A stretch of DNA of 64,000 nt from Epiperipatus broadwayi (lineage: Eukaryota; Onychophora; Udeonychophora; Euonychophora; Peripatidae): contig JAQFVV010006453.1 of NCBI GenBank assembly GCA_028023455.1, positions 1,038,001-1,102,000 of the forward strand, given 5' to 3'. The notes beneath the pieces are model-generated. The model was given only the letters and a program-made list of their open reading frames with translations, did no database searches and was not told the DNA's origin. The position numbers and the translations under genes are program-made. Positions 1 to 12,039 of this stretch are shown here, piece after piece. The first letter of the stretch is position 1. Each line of letters begins with the position of its first letter.

Positions 1-1728
1 TTCAACTTTGCAAATATAGCAAAAAAATTAAGCTGATATATATATAGTAGGATTTATGAAACACAGCAAGTTTTTTTTCTTATTGGATGATTATCACAAG
101 TGGCTGTTCTATTGTCACACCTTCTGTGCCAGTACTTCAGATTTGCTCATATATAAATATTTGAGTCATAGTAATAAGAGGATTCCTTTTATTGCTCCAT
201 AAATTCTATATCTTGTATGGGTCAGAGGGTATTTATTTATTATTTAACACTCGTAAAAAGCGTTTGCACAATTTGGTTTTAAGCCGATATGAATGTGATT
301 ACAATTGTATACAGACGCTATAAAAAATAAATGCTGATTTATGTATTTAACTTAGTTTGTAAAGCATGAATTAATTAAAGCTAATAAAATTATATTTAAA
401 ATTTTAAATTCCATTTATAATACAAAATAAGAAAAAATAAATATGCTGTGGTCAATATAAAAAGGTTCTTTTTCGATCAATTGCAAGTTGATTTCTCATG
501 ATTTGTCTAAAAGTAAATATTTTTAAATAATATCTGAATATAAGCACATCATTCTTCTAAAAAAATAAATATGTCAATATATTGTGGAAAATAATTATAA
601 ATATGTAAACAAACTATGGAAAATCCAACAGAAAAGAAATAAGTCAAAGCTTTTTCTAGTGCTCTCATGCAGACAAAACTAGAAGCTATCAATATGCAAT
701 ATTATAGTTTGGCAGTCAGGTCATTTATAAACAAATTCCATTAACAATACTGACATTGTGAAGCATTTTTTAACTATCAATATGGTTGTAATTCTGGTTT
801 TACCATCAAATGAATTCAAAACAGACAAAATAATGCTAAAGACAGCTGCAAAAGATTGGTTTTAAGCTGAAAAATAGCAGCAATATTACAATACTCCATG
901 ATACCATATAGCTGAGCTTAAAAGAATAAATAGTGGTATTTACCAATTAACTAAGAACTGTTAATAAACTTTTCAATATTCCTTTTAATTACTAGAATGC
1001 TTAGGTAATGCAAAGTGGCATTAAACTGTATATAAGGCTTAACAGATCTGACAAGTGTTTAACAATATTATAATGCACTCTGCTCCAGATGAAAACATCT
1101 GCACCTTATTGCAGTAGCTATGATTTAATAATTAAAAAGTGTGTGAGGAGTCTATTAGTAGTATTTGGTTAATTAGTCAGGACCAAAATTATGTATAATA
1201 TTGGGGATAATGGTGTATTTAATTACATTATATATAATTCTTAGAATTCTACAAATATCAATACTAACTTAAAGTATTTTATTATCTAGACTCTGTATTA
1301 GTTTATGAAAATTCTTACTTCATAGTAGCTCAAATTCAGTTAATTAATTCCTTGATTAATGCTCTTTTGATGTTTTCCAAGATTAATATTGACAAGTTCA
1401 TTATAAAAGTATTTCTAGTATTAGATTTTATTTCAAGTACGAATAACTTAGATAAATAATTTAATTTTTTTAAATTGTTTATGCATCGAATTCTTAGCAG
1501 ACTATTGATTTTATTTGTAAGATTGAAAAGTTATGACAAGTGTAGTTTCCTACATGTAAAGGTCTCATTAAAATTTATGATGTAATTTTAAAATTTGAGA
1601 TGCTAAAAATTGTGTCAAAAGAATGAAAGTAATGTCAAACTTTCACTGACGATGCTCAAGTATTATCACTTAAATGAAGTACCCTAAATGTCGTTTATGA
1701 CAACTTGCCTTATAGAAAACAACTTGCA
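1..1728. other. AT-rich intergenic DNA, no gene seen
   Basis: No ORF with recognisable similarity, no RNA gene and no clear repeat ends were seen. The stretch is A+T rich with short homopolymer runs only. Confidence 0.6.
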
Positions 1729-1965
1729 ATATATATATATATATATATATAGTTAAATAGATACACAAACTAATAGATAGATAAATAGATAGATGTGTAG
1801 ATTGACTGGCAGAAAGACAGGTGAATAGATAGACAGACAACCCAACAGACAGAATGACAGACAGATAGAAAAATAAATAGATAGATTAGGTAGACAGATA
1901 AATAAATAAGCAGAAGAATGTATATATGGATAAATAGATACATAGACAGACAGATAAATAAAAGT
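1729..1965. repeat. (AT)n followed by degenerate GATA/GACA microsatellite
   Basis: A short (AT)n run (about 1729-1751) is followed by roughly 200 bases of imperfect GATA, GACA and AAATA units. The 72-residue minus-strand ORF across it, rich in Ile, Tyr, Leu and Ser, is just the translation of the repeat and is not a gene. It is a decayed relative of the long GATA array near 49 kb. Confidence 0.8.
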
Positions 1966-1997
1966 TTTCATGAGTAAGATATTAAAAATTGTACTAG

Positions 1998-2100
1998 AGT
2001 CCTGTGGAATTTAGTACAATGGCAAAATGTCAGATTCTAGATCTAAGATTCTCGGATCGAAACCAATTCTAACACTTCCAGCATTCGAACTTATTAGGAT
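1998..2100 (+). repeat. SINE-like fragment with tRNA-like motif, weak
   Basis: The stretch beginning with CCTGTGGAATTTAGT resembles the start of the repeat at 51.33 kb (CCTGTGGGATTTAGT) and carries a B-box-like GGATCGAAACC. No poly-A tail or target-site duplication was found. It is probably an old fragment of the multimeric tRNA-like SINE family seen at 51.3, 55.3 and 57.9 kb. Confidence 0.35.
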
Positions 2101-2330
2101 ATTCCAAGCTTAGATTATTTGACTGTATTGACTTTTAATCAAGCCTTTATGTTCCTAAAATAATGAAATACGAAGTAAATACATGATTGTAATACTGTAA
2201 AAAGTTCACAATTACTGAATTTAGTCAGAACTAAAACATTGTTAAAAGCATAAATCATAAACATAAGTGTATGTTTGTGTGTGTGTGTCACACTGATATT
2301 TCATAGTACTTATATCAATGTGAAAGCGAG

Positions 2331-2400
2331 TGTTAGCCGAGAGGTCATCGCAGCCGCCTTGCATACAAGTAGTTGGTTGCAGACGGTGAGAAAAAAAAAA
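2331..2400 (+). mobile_element. tRNA-derived SINE (family S), short copy
   Basis: The plus strand shows a tRNA-like head (GTTAGCCGAGAGGTCATCGC, then CCGCCTTGCATACAAG) and a poly-A tail. It is flanked by a perfect 15-bp target-site duplication, AATGTGAAAGCGAGT, at 2317-2331 and 2399-2413. The duplication overlaps the tail by two A bases. The direct repeats and tail are diagnostic of retroposition. The copy lacks the usual 3' half of the tRNA-like head seen in other copies (for example 63.2 kb). Confidence 0.85.
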
Positions 2401-2734
2401 TGTGAAAGCGAGTTTCTTGATTGCCGTTCGCGTTTATTTAAGGATCGGTATAAAATAATTATATTCAGTTAAAACAAATCATATTTATTATTATTATTTT
2501 AAAATGAAAGAAAGAAATTGATAGAGAAATTATTCTGTTTCCACAATCAAATATTAGTTTTTACGATATCGAAAATGGGAAAACGTAAACTGTGTTTTTA
2601 TAACTATATTTATATAATAATAATTCAAACAAATAACTATATTTATATATAAATATTTTTCTTAAGGTTCAATACGCATTGAAATTGTTTTTTGTGTTTT
2701 TTTAATTTTGTTACAAACTATCAGTGAAAAATCC

Positions 2735-2805
2735 TCGTGGCGTAACAGTAGTGGGTCGGTCCGCTAGGCCTATGCCTGGGGTCCAAACCAGGCCAAATAA
2801 TCGTA
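2735..2805 (+). repeat. Possible degenerate tRNA-like sequence
   Basis: A locally GC-richer stretch (GTGGCGTAACAGTAGTGGGT, then GGGGTCCAAACCAGGCC) looks like an A-box/B-box pair of an old tRNA-derived SINE. No tail or duplication was found. Confidence 0.25.
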
Positions 2806-3867
2806 ATTTTTTTCCAATAGTTATCTTAACGTCTTAAACAAGTATCAACGTCTGACAGTAAATAGATATTTATTTATTCTCAGAGGATAAACTAAGAACG
2901 AAAAATTGTTCAGACGTCAACATTCGGCTGCTAGAATACTGATGGGTATTGTCTTTTCTTATGATAAAAAAGACTGTTGGGTCTTTATTCTATAACGAGT
3001 TGTTTTAAAGCTGGTTTATGTTTATTATTTTATTCTCTTATTATTGATATGCGTTTTTAAAGGAAAGATTTATTTATGTATTTAGTCTGGTTGTTTTAAT
3101 ATTAAAATGCAAATGAGTCTGATTTACTAAGATATGTAAAGTCTCACTTAGCGAGATGTGTAAAAATATTTAAATTGCTAAGAAATCTTTAAAATCCTTT
3201 TACTAATTGCTAAAGTTTGTGAAACTATTTTGCATATTACAACTTCAAACTTCAAAATGTCTTCTCTCTTTTTTTCTTTCTTTTTTTTTTTTTTTTTTAC
3301 AGGAAAAGATTATATTTATAATTAACTGTGATAACACTACAATACAGAATGACTTTTTTTAAAAAATTAGCGTAAATATACAAAATACTAGATAATATAA
3401 AGACTTGTATTTAGCTGATAATTTGTTTTGTCAATCGACCAACATTTCCAATATGATTAATTAAGTATTTAAGACATCTAATTAGTACACCTGTTGAAGA
3501 GATATGAATTCAAGTTTGAGCCCTATATACCTTAAATTTTTTTTAGATCACAAACAATTTTCGGTTGTTTTTTTTTAATATAAGGTGTATAATCAAGGGT
3601 CTTATAACTTAACCTTTGCACGATGATTTCTATCAGATATCCATATAATGATTGCAAAATGATTAAGATACAGATACTATTGATGATTTGAGACAGGAGA
3701 TGTGTTATAACATTCCTACCGGTGGTGAGTCCATGGTTATCTTTACATTTTATCTATTTGAATCGATAAATTAGCTTAAAAGATTTTGAGATTTTAACAA
3801 GATATAGAATCCATAAAAGTTTATTATGAAATCTAAATGTTAAAACGTTAAAAGAAATTATTTTCTT

Positions 3868-4296
3868 TTGATTAAAATAAACTTGAATGCTCTGCACACA
3901 TGCCATTTTCTGATTTATCATAGAGGGTTCTCATGCTTAAACCTGTTCTGCCCTTTATGTAAACAGGATGATGACACAATGATACATATTCTGAGACATT
4001 GTACCTCACTCCAATGGGACAAAAACTATCGCATCCATATACAAACTAGAGTACCTCTCCTCACTGGACTGATTTATAGCATATCTAATGGGATCTTTTC
4101 ATCCATACAAATCATAACCTTTCTGCTGTTTGCCTATTGGTCAACTAGGTGAACTCTCATTTATGGCCACACCTTGCTTGACCATAAGAAATTACTTCTG
4201 GCAAAACTTCAGGCCATCAGAAACAGAGATGAAAAACTAGTTCCAACATACATCTACAAATCTACATGGAGTCTTGTAGTAATAGACAATTTGTGA
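3868..4296 (+). pseudogene. Non-LTR retrotransposon ORF2 C-terminus (zinc-binding RT tail), broken
   Basis: The first ORF (94 aa) contains a CPLC...H-x(4)-C arrangement (CPLCKQDDDTMIHILRHC), the zinc-knuckle-like pattern found after the reverse transcriptase domain in many non-LTR retrotransposons. The frame ends at a TGA (4150-4152). It then reads open in the same frame to a TGA at 4294-4296 with plausible coding content (DHKKLLLAKLQAIRNRDEKL). So this is the 3' end of one ORF with a premature stop. A CAATAAA-type signal lies near 4410, followed by an A/T-rich tail to about 4445. The 5' part (endonuclease and RT) is missing, as is usual for 5'-truncated copies. The clade is not resolved. The family assignment rests on the zinc motif and the position at an element end. 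Confidence 0.6.
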
Positions 4297-4449
4297 CTGA
4301 ACAGTTGATTTTTTACCCCCAGACCATAGGTATTGGGTTATGTAACATTTTTTATAGTTTCTGTTAACAACATAACTCTGTTACTTCTATAATTTAATTC
4401 TTTGAGCTCACAATAAAATTTCTTGATAAAAAATATATATATATATTTC

Positions 4450-7400
4450 CTGGAACTCCTACATAACAACAGCTGATAATAATGAAAGTTATTATTCAGC
4501 TATTATCACTTGTGTTTCAGATCATTAAACTTGTTTCCAGTCAAAGAATTTAGCATAAACAGAGATAAAAATAGGGTATTAATTTAAAGTCTAAATGACA
4601 TCAAAAATAGATTCATAGCAATTAGCAATTTTGTTTAGAATTTCTTTTGTTCTCCAGTAACAGTGTTGTAATTAAATAACTAGTGTTATAATCTGAAATG
4701 TTTTTCCTGATCTTCATATTATTTGCTCTCACATAAATATTGTTCTCATAGAGGTATCAGTTAATATCAGAGGTTTTATTCTATTAGAAAAAATATACCG
4801 ACAATGCATTGTAAGTAATGTCATTATATGACATATCACCAATAGTATTCTGTACTTTTATTAAAGTTATAGACTTGAAGCTTCTAACTATATATTTTCA
4901 CTGGCATATCAACATTTTCCCAGGCATTTCAACAATATTTTTAAAAATACCTATAGTCAGTTTCTACATAAACTTTGGTGAGTAAACTCAATTCATAGTC
5001 AGGTGGAATGATTTTTAAAAATATCATCATGCTTAAAAAAACCCAACAATTTAATTTCTGCAAACTTTACTTCAAAAATGATAATAAATTAAGCAAGCAA
5101 AGACCTTTTTGTTTTTATAATCTTGATATAACATAATCAAACATTTCTGAGATTCAATATTTCATTTATTGTTTTTCACCATCAAATATTGTCATTCTAA
5201 CTATAAAAAAAAGATGTGTAGATAAAAATGCACTAAAAGTAAATTTATGATGACTATATATAATAATTTTTGAATGACAAATATATGCACATATGGAACT
5301 TACTAGTTATAGGATACCTTATAATCTGTTCTTTAATTTCCTCTGCAGCAAACATTATTTTTGAAAAAATGCAGCACCTTGTCGAATTCTAGCACTTTAT
5401 TATATTATCTTCTCAATGGTATATTCCCAAATGAAAGGAATCATTATTGCATTTTTTAGAGTGTCTTAGATGAAATCTTTATAGTACAAATGAAACCTGA
5501 CATTTCACAAAAACCAAGCTAAAGTTTATCAAAAATATTTCTTGGAAAATCTTTTACAGTCTGTTTATTTCTTATATCCAAATAGCAAAAATGTAATTTT
5601 ACAATTGCAGACTATATGGCATTACTTCCAACAAGCTCAAAAACATATTCATTGATCTTAGAAGCTTGCCATCATATATTTGAAATCTTACAGAGACATT
5701 ATGTTTTGAATAAAAAGCAAATCTAAATTTTATTCTCATAATGTTTATTTACTTACATTAGTTCTTTTATCATATGTTGAGGGCTGTATGACATGATGAT
5801 TATTGTATCCATATACTCTACCGAGGATCTGAGATTTAAATCCAGGCTGGGTAAACTTAAAATGTTTTTCCAGGTGCCAAACAGCCTAACATATTTTTTT
5901 TTGTAGATTAAAAACCCATGACTAACTTAGTTAGCAATTTAATATTGGTTGGCAATAAAAATAATTATATGATTAGTTGCCTTGAAAGTTTATACTTGAA
6001 TATCCAAATGAAAGTTTAACTAACCTAACTAAAATAAGATTGTTTCTTTTTTTTTACTTTTCTCAACTAATAATTGGATTCTGAAATATTTAGCCATGGG
6101 TGCTCTAACCTACTTCTAGGCTAAACAACACAAGGCACTTGTTAGTAAAGAGATGAGTTAGCATCATTAAGAAGAGAGTAAATATTCTATGTTTATTTTA
6201 TTTAATTAAATAATTTCAATAGATTGTGAAAAAAAAAGTAATGTAATGCAGCCTTTGCTAATGGGGTAGTTGGAAGAGATTCTTTTTTCTTTGTCACTTT
6301 TAAAAATTGATTTTAAAATTAAATATTTAGAAAACTGTGAAATTTATTATGATTACATATACACATGTATTACATTTGATTTACAACCATCAAACTTTTT
6401 GTACTTACAATTTTGATATCAGTCACTTAATATAAATACATTAATGATTATTAATAATCATTTATTAGATTAGGGATTACCCTTAGCCCAGATATAAATC
6501 TTACATTTAGATAAAGATTATGAAATCTGTTTTTAATTAACTCAATAATGGTGTTCAGTGGTATTTATGCTTTAAGTTTATTATTTTAGGCATTATAATG
6601 GTGCTGTGCTTACTACTTTTCCACATTGTTTTAAAACATATGTATAACTTATATTACAGTGTGCGATGGTCTGTAGCAATTCTGTTCTATGAAGTTTCCA
6701 TTTTAAATTATTAATTTTAAAAAAATTCTAAAGATGTCAGCATTGTGTGAACTTATATATAACTTTGTGTGTGATTGGCAACAGCTTCTGTTGTTATAAC
6801 AACCTTATGAAGGAGGTGGCTTAGAAAAAAATGTGATTGGTTGATGCATTAGATTGTTTTACTATGGGGCTAAATAAAATGACTAATATGATTTTCAGTA
6901 ATTGTTAATGATTGTGATGTAATATTTTTTGTAAAAGACTTATTTATTAAACCAAAAATTATGTCACTAATAGGGGATTGTCTTTGAAAACATTTTATTT
7001 TTAAAAAGACCACTTTTAGAAAGTTTGTTACGAGAACCAGAAGCTTTCTGCAGTGGCTAGTAAAATATTTTAATAACAATGAATAATTTATTAAGTTTTG
7101 GAACTTTTTTTATTTCTTTGATGCTAACTAATTGTAAATATATCATTTTTTTAAATAACAAAATTCTAATACTTCATTCTTCTAACTTTTTGAATAGGTA
7201 ATTATGTCTCATCATGGCATGTTCCATTGTTTTGAAGTAAGAACTTATTCTCGTATGTTTTAAATATTAAATATTATTCTTTTTTATACATAAAGATTTG
7301 AAAACTTAAATAGATTACATTAAAATTAAAAGTATTAATATAACATAAAAAAGAAAGGTTTAAAATAAAAGTACACAATATATTTTATTTAATGGAATAT

Positions 7401-7480
7401 TTGCTAGGTTCTATTTAAAGTGTGATAGGTAGATATATTCAGATGAATGTGGAATACCTCAACATCATCTTATTTTTTCA
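4450..7480. other. AT-rich intergenic DNA, no gene seen
   Basis: Nothing with coding character or clear element ends was seen. The stretch around 5810-5870 (ATTTAAATCCAGGCTGGG) carries a weak B-box-like motif and could be an old SINE remnant. Confidence 0.5.
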
Positions 7481-7486
7481 TGAGCA

Positions 7487-7683
7487 ATATCTTTTTTAAT
7501 ATATTTAAAACTTTAATTCCCACTGATCTAGGCAAACTTGATCAAAAGTGTTAAATCAGTGTGAAATGCATTTTGGGCTTATATGTCCATGGAGAGTGAT
7601 ATCTTTTTTAATATATTTAAAACTTTAATTCCCACTTATCTCAGTGTGAAATGCATTTTGGGGTTATATGTCCATGGAGAGTG
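7487..7683 (+). repeat. Imperfect tandem duplication, about 112 and 85 bp
   Basis: Two adjacent copies begin with ATATCTTTTTTAATATATTT (7487 and 7599) and both end with TATGTCCATGGAGAGTGAT. The second lacks an internal segment of roughly 27 bases. No ORF is present. A simple local duplication is the best explanation. Confidence 0.85.
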
Positions 7684-7689
7684 ATTATC

Positions 7690-10114
7690 ATTTATAAACT
7701 AATATTCTTATGGTTAAATGATGAATTCATAGTATTATTTCTGGGAACTTCCATGTATTTCAGTACAATAACAAGTTCCTTCCTCACAGCTTTTTTTTCA
7801 AATCATAAGAATGTTTGTGGTAAGATTTAAAATTTTTCCTTTATTTTCTTCTCATTTTCAAATTCTATTGGTTGAGAAATTTTAAAAAATATTTTATTCT
7901 CCAATAGCTCTTTCCAAATATTGTTAATTTTCTTTAATACACACTTTTCATTTATGCTATTAGCCTTTTAAATATCTCTATAGCTTTCTTAGCCATCTCT
8001 CATCATACTACTCAATTTTTGCCAGAATATGTTTTATTAAAATTGATGTCATGGTTAGTTAATTTAATGTGTAAATAAATGGCTGATGAATTAGATTTTT
8101 CTTTAACTGACAAAATGTGTTATTCCTTTCTTATGCTTATTCTATGATTGGTCTATCTGATGTATGAATGTAAACAAACTTCACATGGAATTTTATGTCC
8201 ACTATGTCACTCCAAAGCAATTTTATCTTTAGAGCATGGAAATACTTCTTAAATGTAGTATAAATTGTGTGAATATTTTTTTTTCAAAACATTACCAAAT
8301 TTATCAGTTACTCCTTTAATTTTGGCAGAACATTCTTACTTTTTGAAGCATCAAAATATATCCATGTCTCCAGATGAGCATGGAATAATATTAATAAATT
8401 ATTAATAAAGATCAGTATTTAATTTTTGACTGAAGGTTTATGATAATGTCATTTTACTTGAGATTATATATTACACTCTTTATCTATCTGGATTGTTATT
8501 ATTTTTTTTTTTTAATTAAACTTTATTTATACTTATCCAAATGCATTTATCTATCTGTTGGTAATAACATATAGGTTAATGTAGAATATGATTCAAAGAT
8601 ATTATTCTCTTCTCTTCCATGGGTGTTGCTGGTGTCAAGAGTGATATAACAAGCGTGAGAATTAATTACATGGATTATTATATTTATAAATACTGAAATT
8701 AAGGTGACACCCTAACCAACTAGCTATTCTGTCAAAGGCAGAAACTAGTAAAATTTTTATATGAGGGTCTTGTTTATTTAACTATTATGTACATTAAACA
8801 TTATTTAATGTATGTAAAATACATTTTCATAAATATTATTGACGTCTACTCTAAACTGAGTTCATTTGAAATAAGTGTGTTTGTGACAACAGACATTTGA
8901 AACAATATTGTTTTCAAACATCAAACGTTTGGATTAGTAATGTGTTGCAAACAGTAGTTTATAATGTATTCATATCTAAGGGTTAAGCTACTAAAATCAA
9001 GGCCAATGGCTATGATCTATAGGGCGTCATTCCATCAGTGATTAAATATTTGAAAGTGTCTTACTGTTGATTTTGATAAGAGCATCTTTCTTATGGTTCA
9101 AGTCAAAGATATAAAAAGTCTAGAAAAATCAACTCAAGATAGAAATTTTAACCGAAATTGAATGTTTGTTCTTTTAAAATTCCTGTTGTCAGAAGATTCC
9201 GAGGACGGCCAATCAACAGCTACACATCATCAGAACCTTATTATTTTTGTTAATCTTCAGGCTACTCATCTTCTAAAAATAATAATATTTAAATTATTAT
9301 AATCGATGTATTTTTATTTTCATTCTATAATATAAAATTTTTAGCCTTAAATATTAAGATTTTAAATTTGAAATTAAAATGTGAGAGCAATTTTGAGATC
9401 TAGTATTAATATTAATTCTCATGTGAATTTAAAAATTCTGTTATTAATTAATATTTATTTAATCTACAAATTTATATTTTTTTGAAATTTGTTTTCAATA
9501 TGCAGTGCCTTTTAATTAATTTTTTTATGAATATTAATTATGTAAACTTTTTTGCGCTAAGCATATTTTTTTTTAGGAAGGAGATGATGATAATGAAAAG
9601 TATATAGTTAATACTTGCGTCTGTATTTATAAATATAGATTCCAAAATGATAATGAACAAAACTGTTATTAATTTGCACCTGTAAAAATATGATACTTCT
9701 ATGGATATAACAAATACCTGTATTTTAGGACGTTATATTAATCCAGCATACGATAATGCCCTAAGCGTGATACATAGTTCGGTCTTTTGAAATAATTCAT
9801 CACTGCACTTCACTCTTGACTTACTAAATAATTTAAATCACTCACTATTTTAAAAACATATTTACTTGAAAATGTTAATAATTTAGAAAAAAGTCTCATA
9901 TTTTAGTATTAAAATAGACACATTTTTAGTTTCATTCATTAGATTAATATTCTTCAAACAACCAAAGTGTGTATACATTTTTCATTGATTGACCTGATTA
10001 AAAAAAATTACTAACTGTATTCTAAATTTATATTATTTAATAATTCACTCTTCGGAAATAAAATAATTGTTACTTAATTTTTGACTGATAATCATTATAC
10101 TCAAACTCAAGATG
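7690..10114. other. AT-rich intergenic DNA, no gene seen
   Basis: No coding sequence, RNA gene or repeat with definable ends was recognised. Confidence 0.5.
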
Positions 10115-10122
10115 CTATAACT

Positions 10123-10544
10123 CAAGGGTGGCCAACAAGTCCATCGTGATCCACTGGTCGTGAGGCCAATCTGGCAAGAACTGTGGGGTAATGAGTGTAA
10201 CAAATTAAGTCAAGATTTTCAAGTTTTTTTGTTATTTTTGTTTTTGTTCTAATTTTTTTTCCAATTCTAGATAGGTGACGTCCATTAAGTCGTATCATTA
10301 TTGAAAATAATATTAGATAATTTGAATTAATAAATATTGTTAATAATTACTCGTGTTGCTTTAATTCCCCAGACATGAGTTTTTTGGCCCATTTAATAAT
10401 TTATTTTTTACTAGGTAGATATATAAAAATAGTATGTATTTCACACCTTTCTCCACTTAGACTACGCCTATTGCAACAAGTCGATCGCAACACATTTTTA
10501 AAATAAAAAGTAGATATTATGAACACAAAAGTTGGCTACCCTTG
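10123..10544. mobile_element. Non-autonomous hAT-type DNA transposon
   Basis: The 422-bp element has terminal inverted repeats CAAGGGTGGCCAAC (left) and the complement of CAAGGGTAGCCAAC (right), 13 of 14 matching. They follow the CARRGGTNGCCAAC pattern typical of hAT ends. It is flanked by 8-bp duplications CTATAACT (10115-10122) and CTATAGCT (10545-10552), matching at 7 of 8. Eight-bp duplications are the hAT signature. There is no transposase ORF, so it depends on another element. The interior has no recognisable features. Confidence 0.85.
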
Positions 10545-10635
10545 CTATAGCTAAATTTAATTCTTTTTTGTTCTTTTATTTACAGATTCAAAATTTAATG
10601 TATCTAAATAAAAATCTTAAACTTTCACTAATTGT

Positions 10636-11070
10636 AAGATGTGATATGTTGGACTATTTCCATCATTTATGAGTGAATGTTAAATGTATCGAAAATTTCG
10701 TCTTTTGAATTTAAATGTATCGAAAATTTTAAACTTTATTTAAACTTTCCAAATACATCAACTTGTTAGTAATAACACACAAATAGACAATACAGGTTAG
10801 TATTTACACAACGTTTCGAGTAGTATTATTCTCCACTTTTCTTCAGGTGTTGCTGGCCTATATGCACAGTGACAATATTCGCTTAGAAGTTGAACTCGCA
10901 CCTTTAGATTCTTGAATATTGAATTTAAGGCAAATGCTCTACCAACTGAGCTATTTGTGGAAAGTTTAAATAAAGTTTAAAATTTTCGATACATTTAACA
11001 TTCACTCATAAATGATGGAAATGGTCCAACATATCACATCTTATAATATACCATCACTACAAACCTTCAG
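10636..11070 (-). mobile_element. Palindromic SINE-containing retroposon with 15-bp TSD
   Basis: The element is bounded by the perfect direct repeat ACTTTCACTAATTGT at 10621-10635 and 11071-11085, the mark of retroposition. About 110 bp at one end (10636-10758) is repeated inverted at the other (10958-11043), including TGTGATATGTTGGAC and TTAAATGTATCGAAAATTTT. Between them, on the minus strand, is a tRNA-like head with an A box (TAGCTCAGTTGGTAGAGC, about 10955-10938) and a B-box-like GTGCGAGTTCAAC. The body then has CTGAAGA (10846-10840) and CGAAACGTTG. A related partial copy lies at 41.65-41.89 kb. Confidence 0.75.
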
Positions 11071-11288
11071 ACTTTCACTAATTGTGTTTGAAAATTACAT
11101 GACCTCTAATAAGCCAAATATTTGATTATTTCTATTCTTTATTTTATAGTACTCTAACCTAAAAAGTTTTGTCTTTCATTATCTAATATTTCTTTATAAA
11201 GAGATGTATTTATTTTAAAAATATATAATTATCTTTTTTCTATTTTGCTTTCATTTATTTTTAATATTTTTTTCTAAATGTTTTATTA

Positions 11289-11291
<3 letters not shown>

Positions 11292-11333
<42 letters not shown>

Positions 11334-11338
11334 CCTAT
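11292..11338. repeat. (AT)n microsatellite
   Basis: Pure alternating TA/AT run at one flank of the inverted repeat that follows. Confidence 0.95.
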
Positions 11339-11355
11339 TTATTCAGTGTATTGAA

Positions 11356-11521
11356 TATTTCCCATATAAGTAAATAGACTGACTTGAACTTAGAATTTTT
11401 CAGTCTATATTTATCCTCCACTTCATTTCATACAACCAACAGATATGACCACATACATGAAAAAAAAAGATAGATGATTCCCAATATATGTATTTCATGC
11501 AGAACTAGCCCTCTTCAGCTC

Positions 11522-11584
<63 letters not shown>

Positions 11585-12018
11585 TATACATACAATCAGT
11601 GCTCAGCTTATATGAAGATAGTAATTCCTTAGACTTTAATGGACAGGCTTCAATATTTTCACCACTTTAACTATTCAACCATCCATTTCATAAAAAAATG
11701 AAGGGCTTTGAATGTTCCATCATTGGTTTTTCAATTAAATGGATGGTTGAATAATTGGAGGGGTGAAAAGATTAAAGCCTGTCCATTAAAGTTTAGGGAA
11801 TTGCTATCTTAATATAAGTTGAGCACTGATTATATATTTGTATGAGAGATTATGATCTGCCCCAACTGATAAGTGCTGGTTCTGTATAAAATACATATAT
11901 TGGGGATCATCTATATTTTTCACATATATGTGGTCATGTGTGTTGGTTATTTGAGATGGGGTTGAGGATGAATATAGATTAAAAAATATCCTAAGTTCAA
12001 ATTCCTCTATTTACATAT
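11356..12018. mobile_element. Inverted dimer of hammerhead repeat family 2, decayed
   Basis: Two copies of the repeat found in tandem at 24-25.2 kb lie head to head around a centre near 11700. Shared landmarks are GAGCACTGATTATATAT, the ATGGACAGGCTT-type segment and CCAATATATGTATTTCATG. The minus copy keeps hammerhead-like core bases CTGAAGA (11518-11512) and GAAA. The plus copy has CTGATAA at 11866 and has lost the conserved GAAA context. An (AT)n run (11524-11588) interrupts the left arm. There is no ORF. Arms are clearly diverged, so the insertion is older than those at 22-25 kb. Confidence 0.7.
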
Positions 12019-12039
12019 ATGTATATATATTGTAATGGT

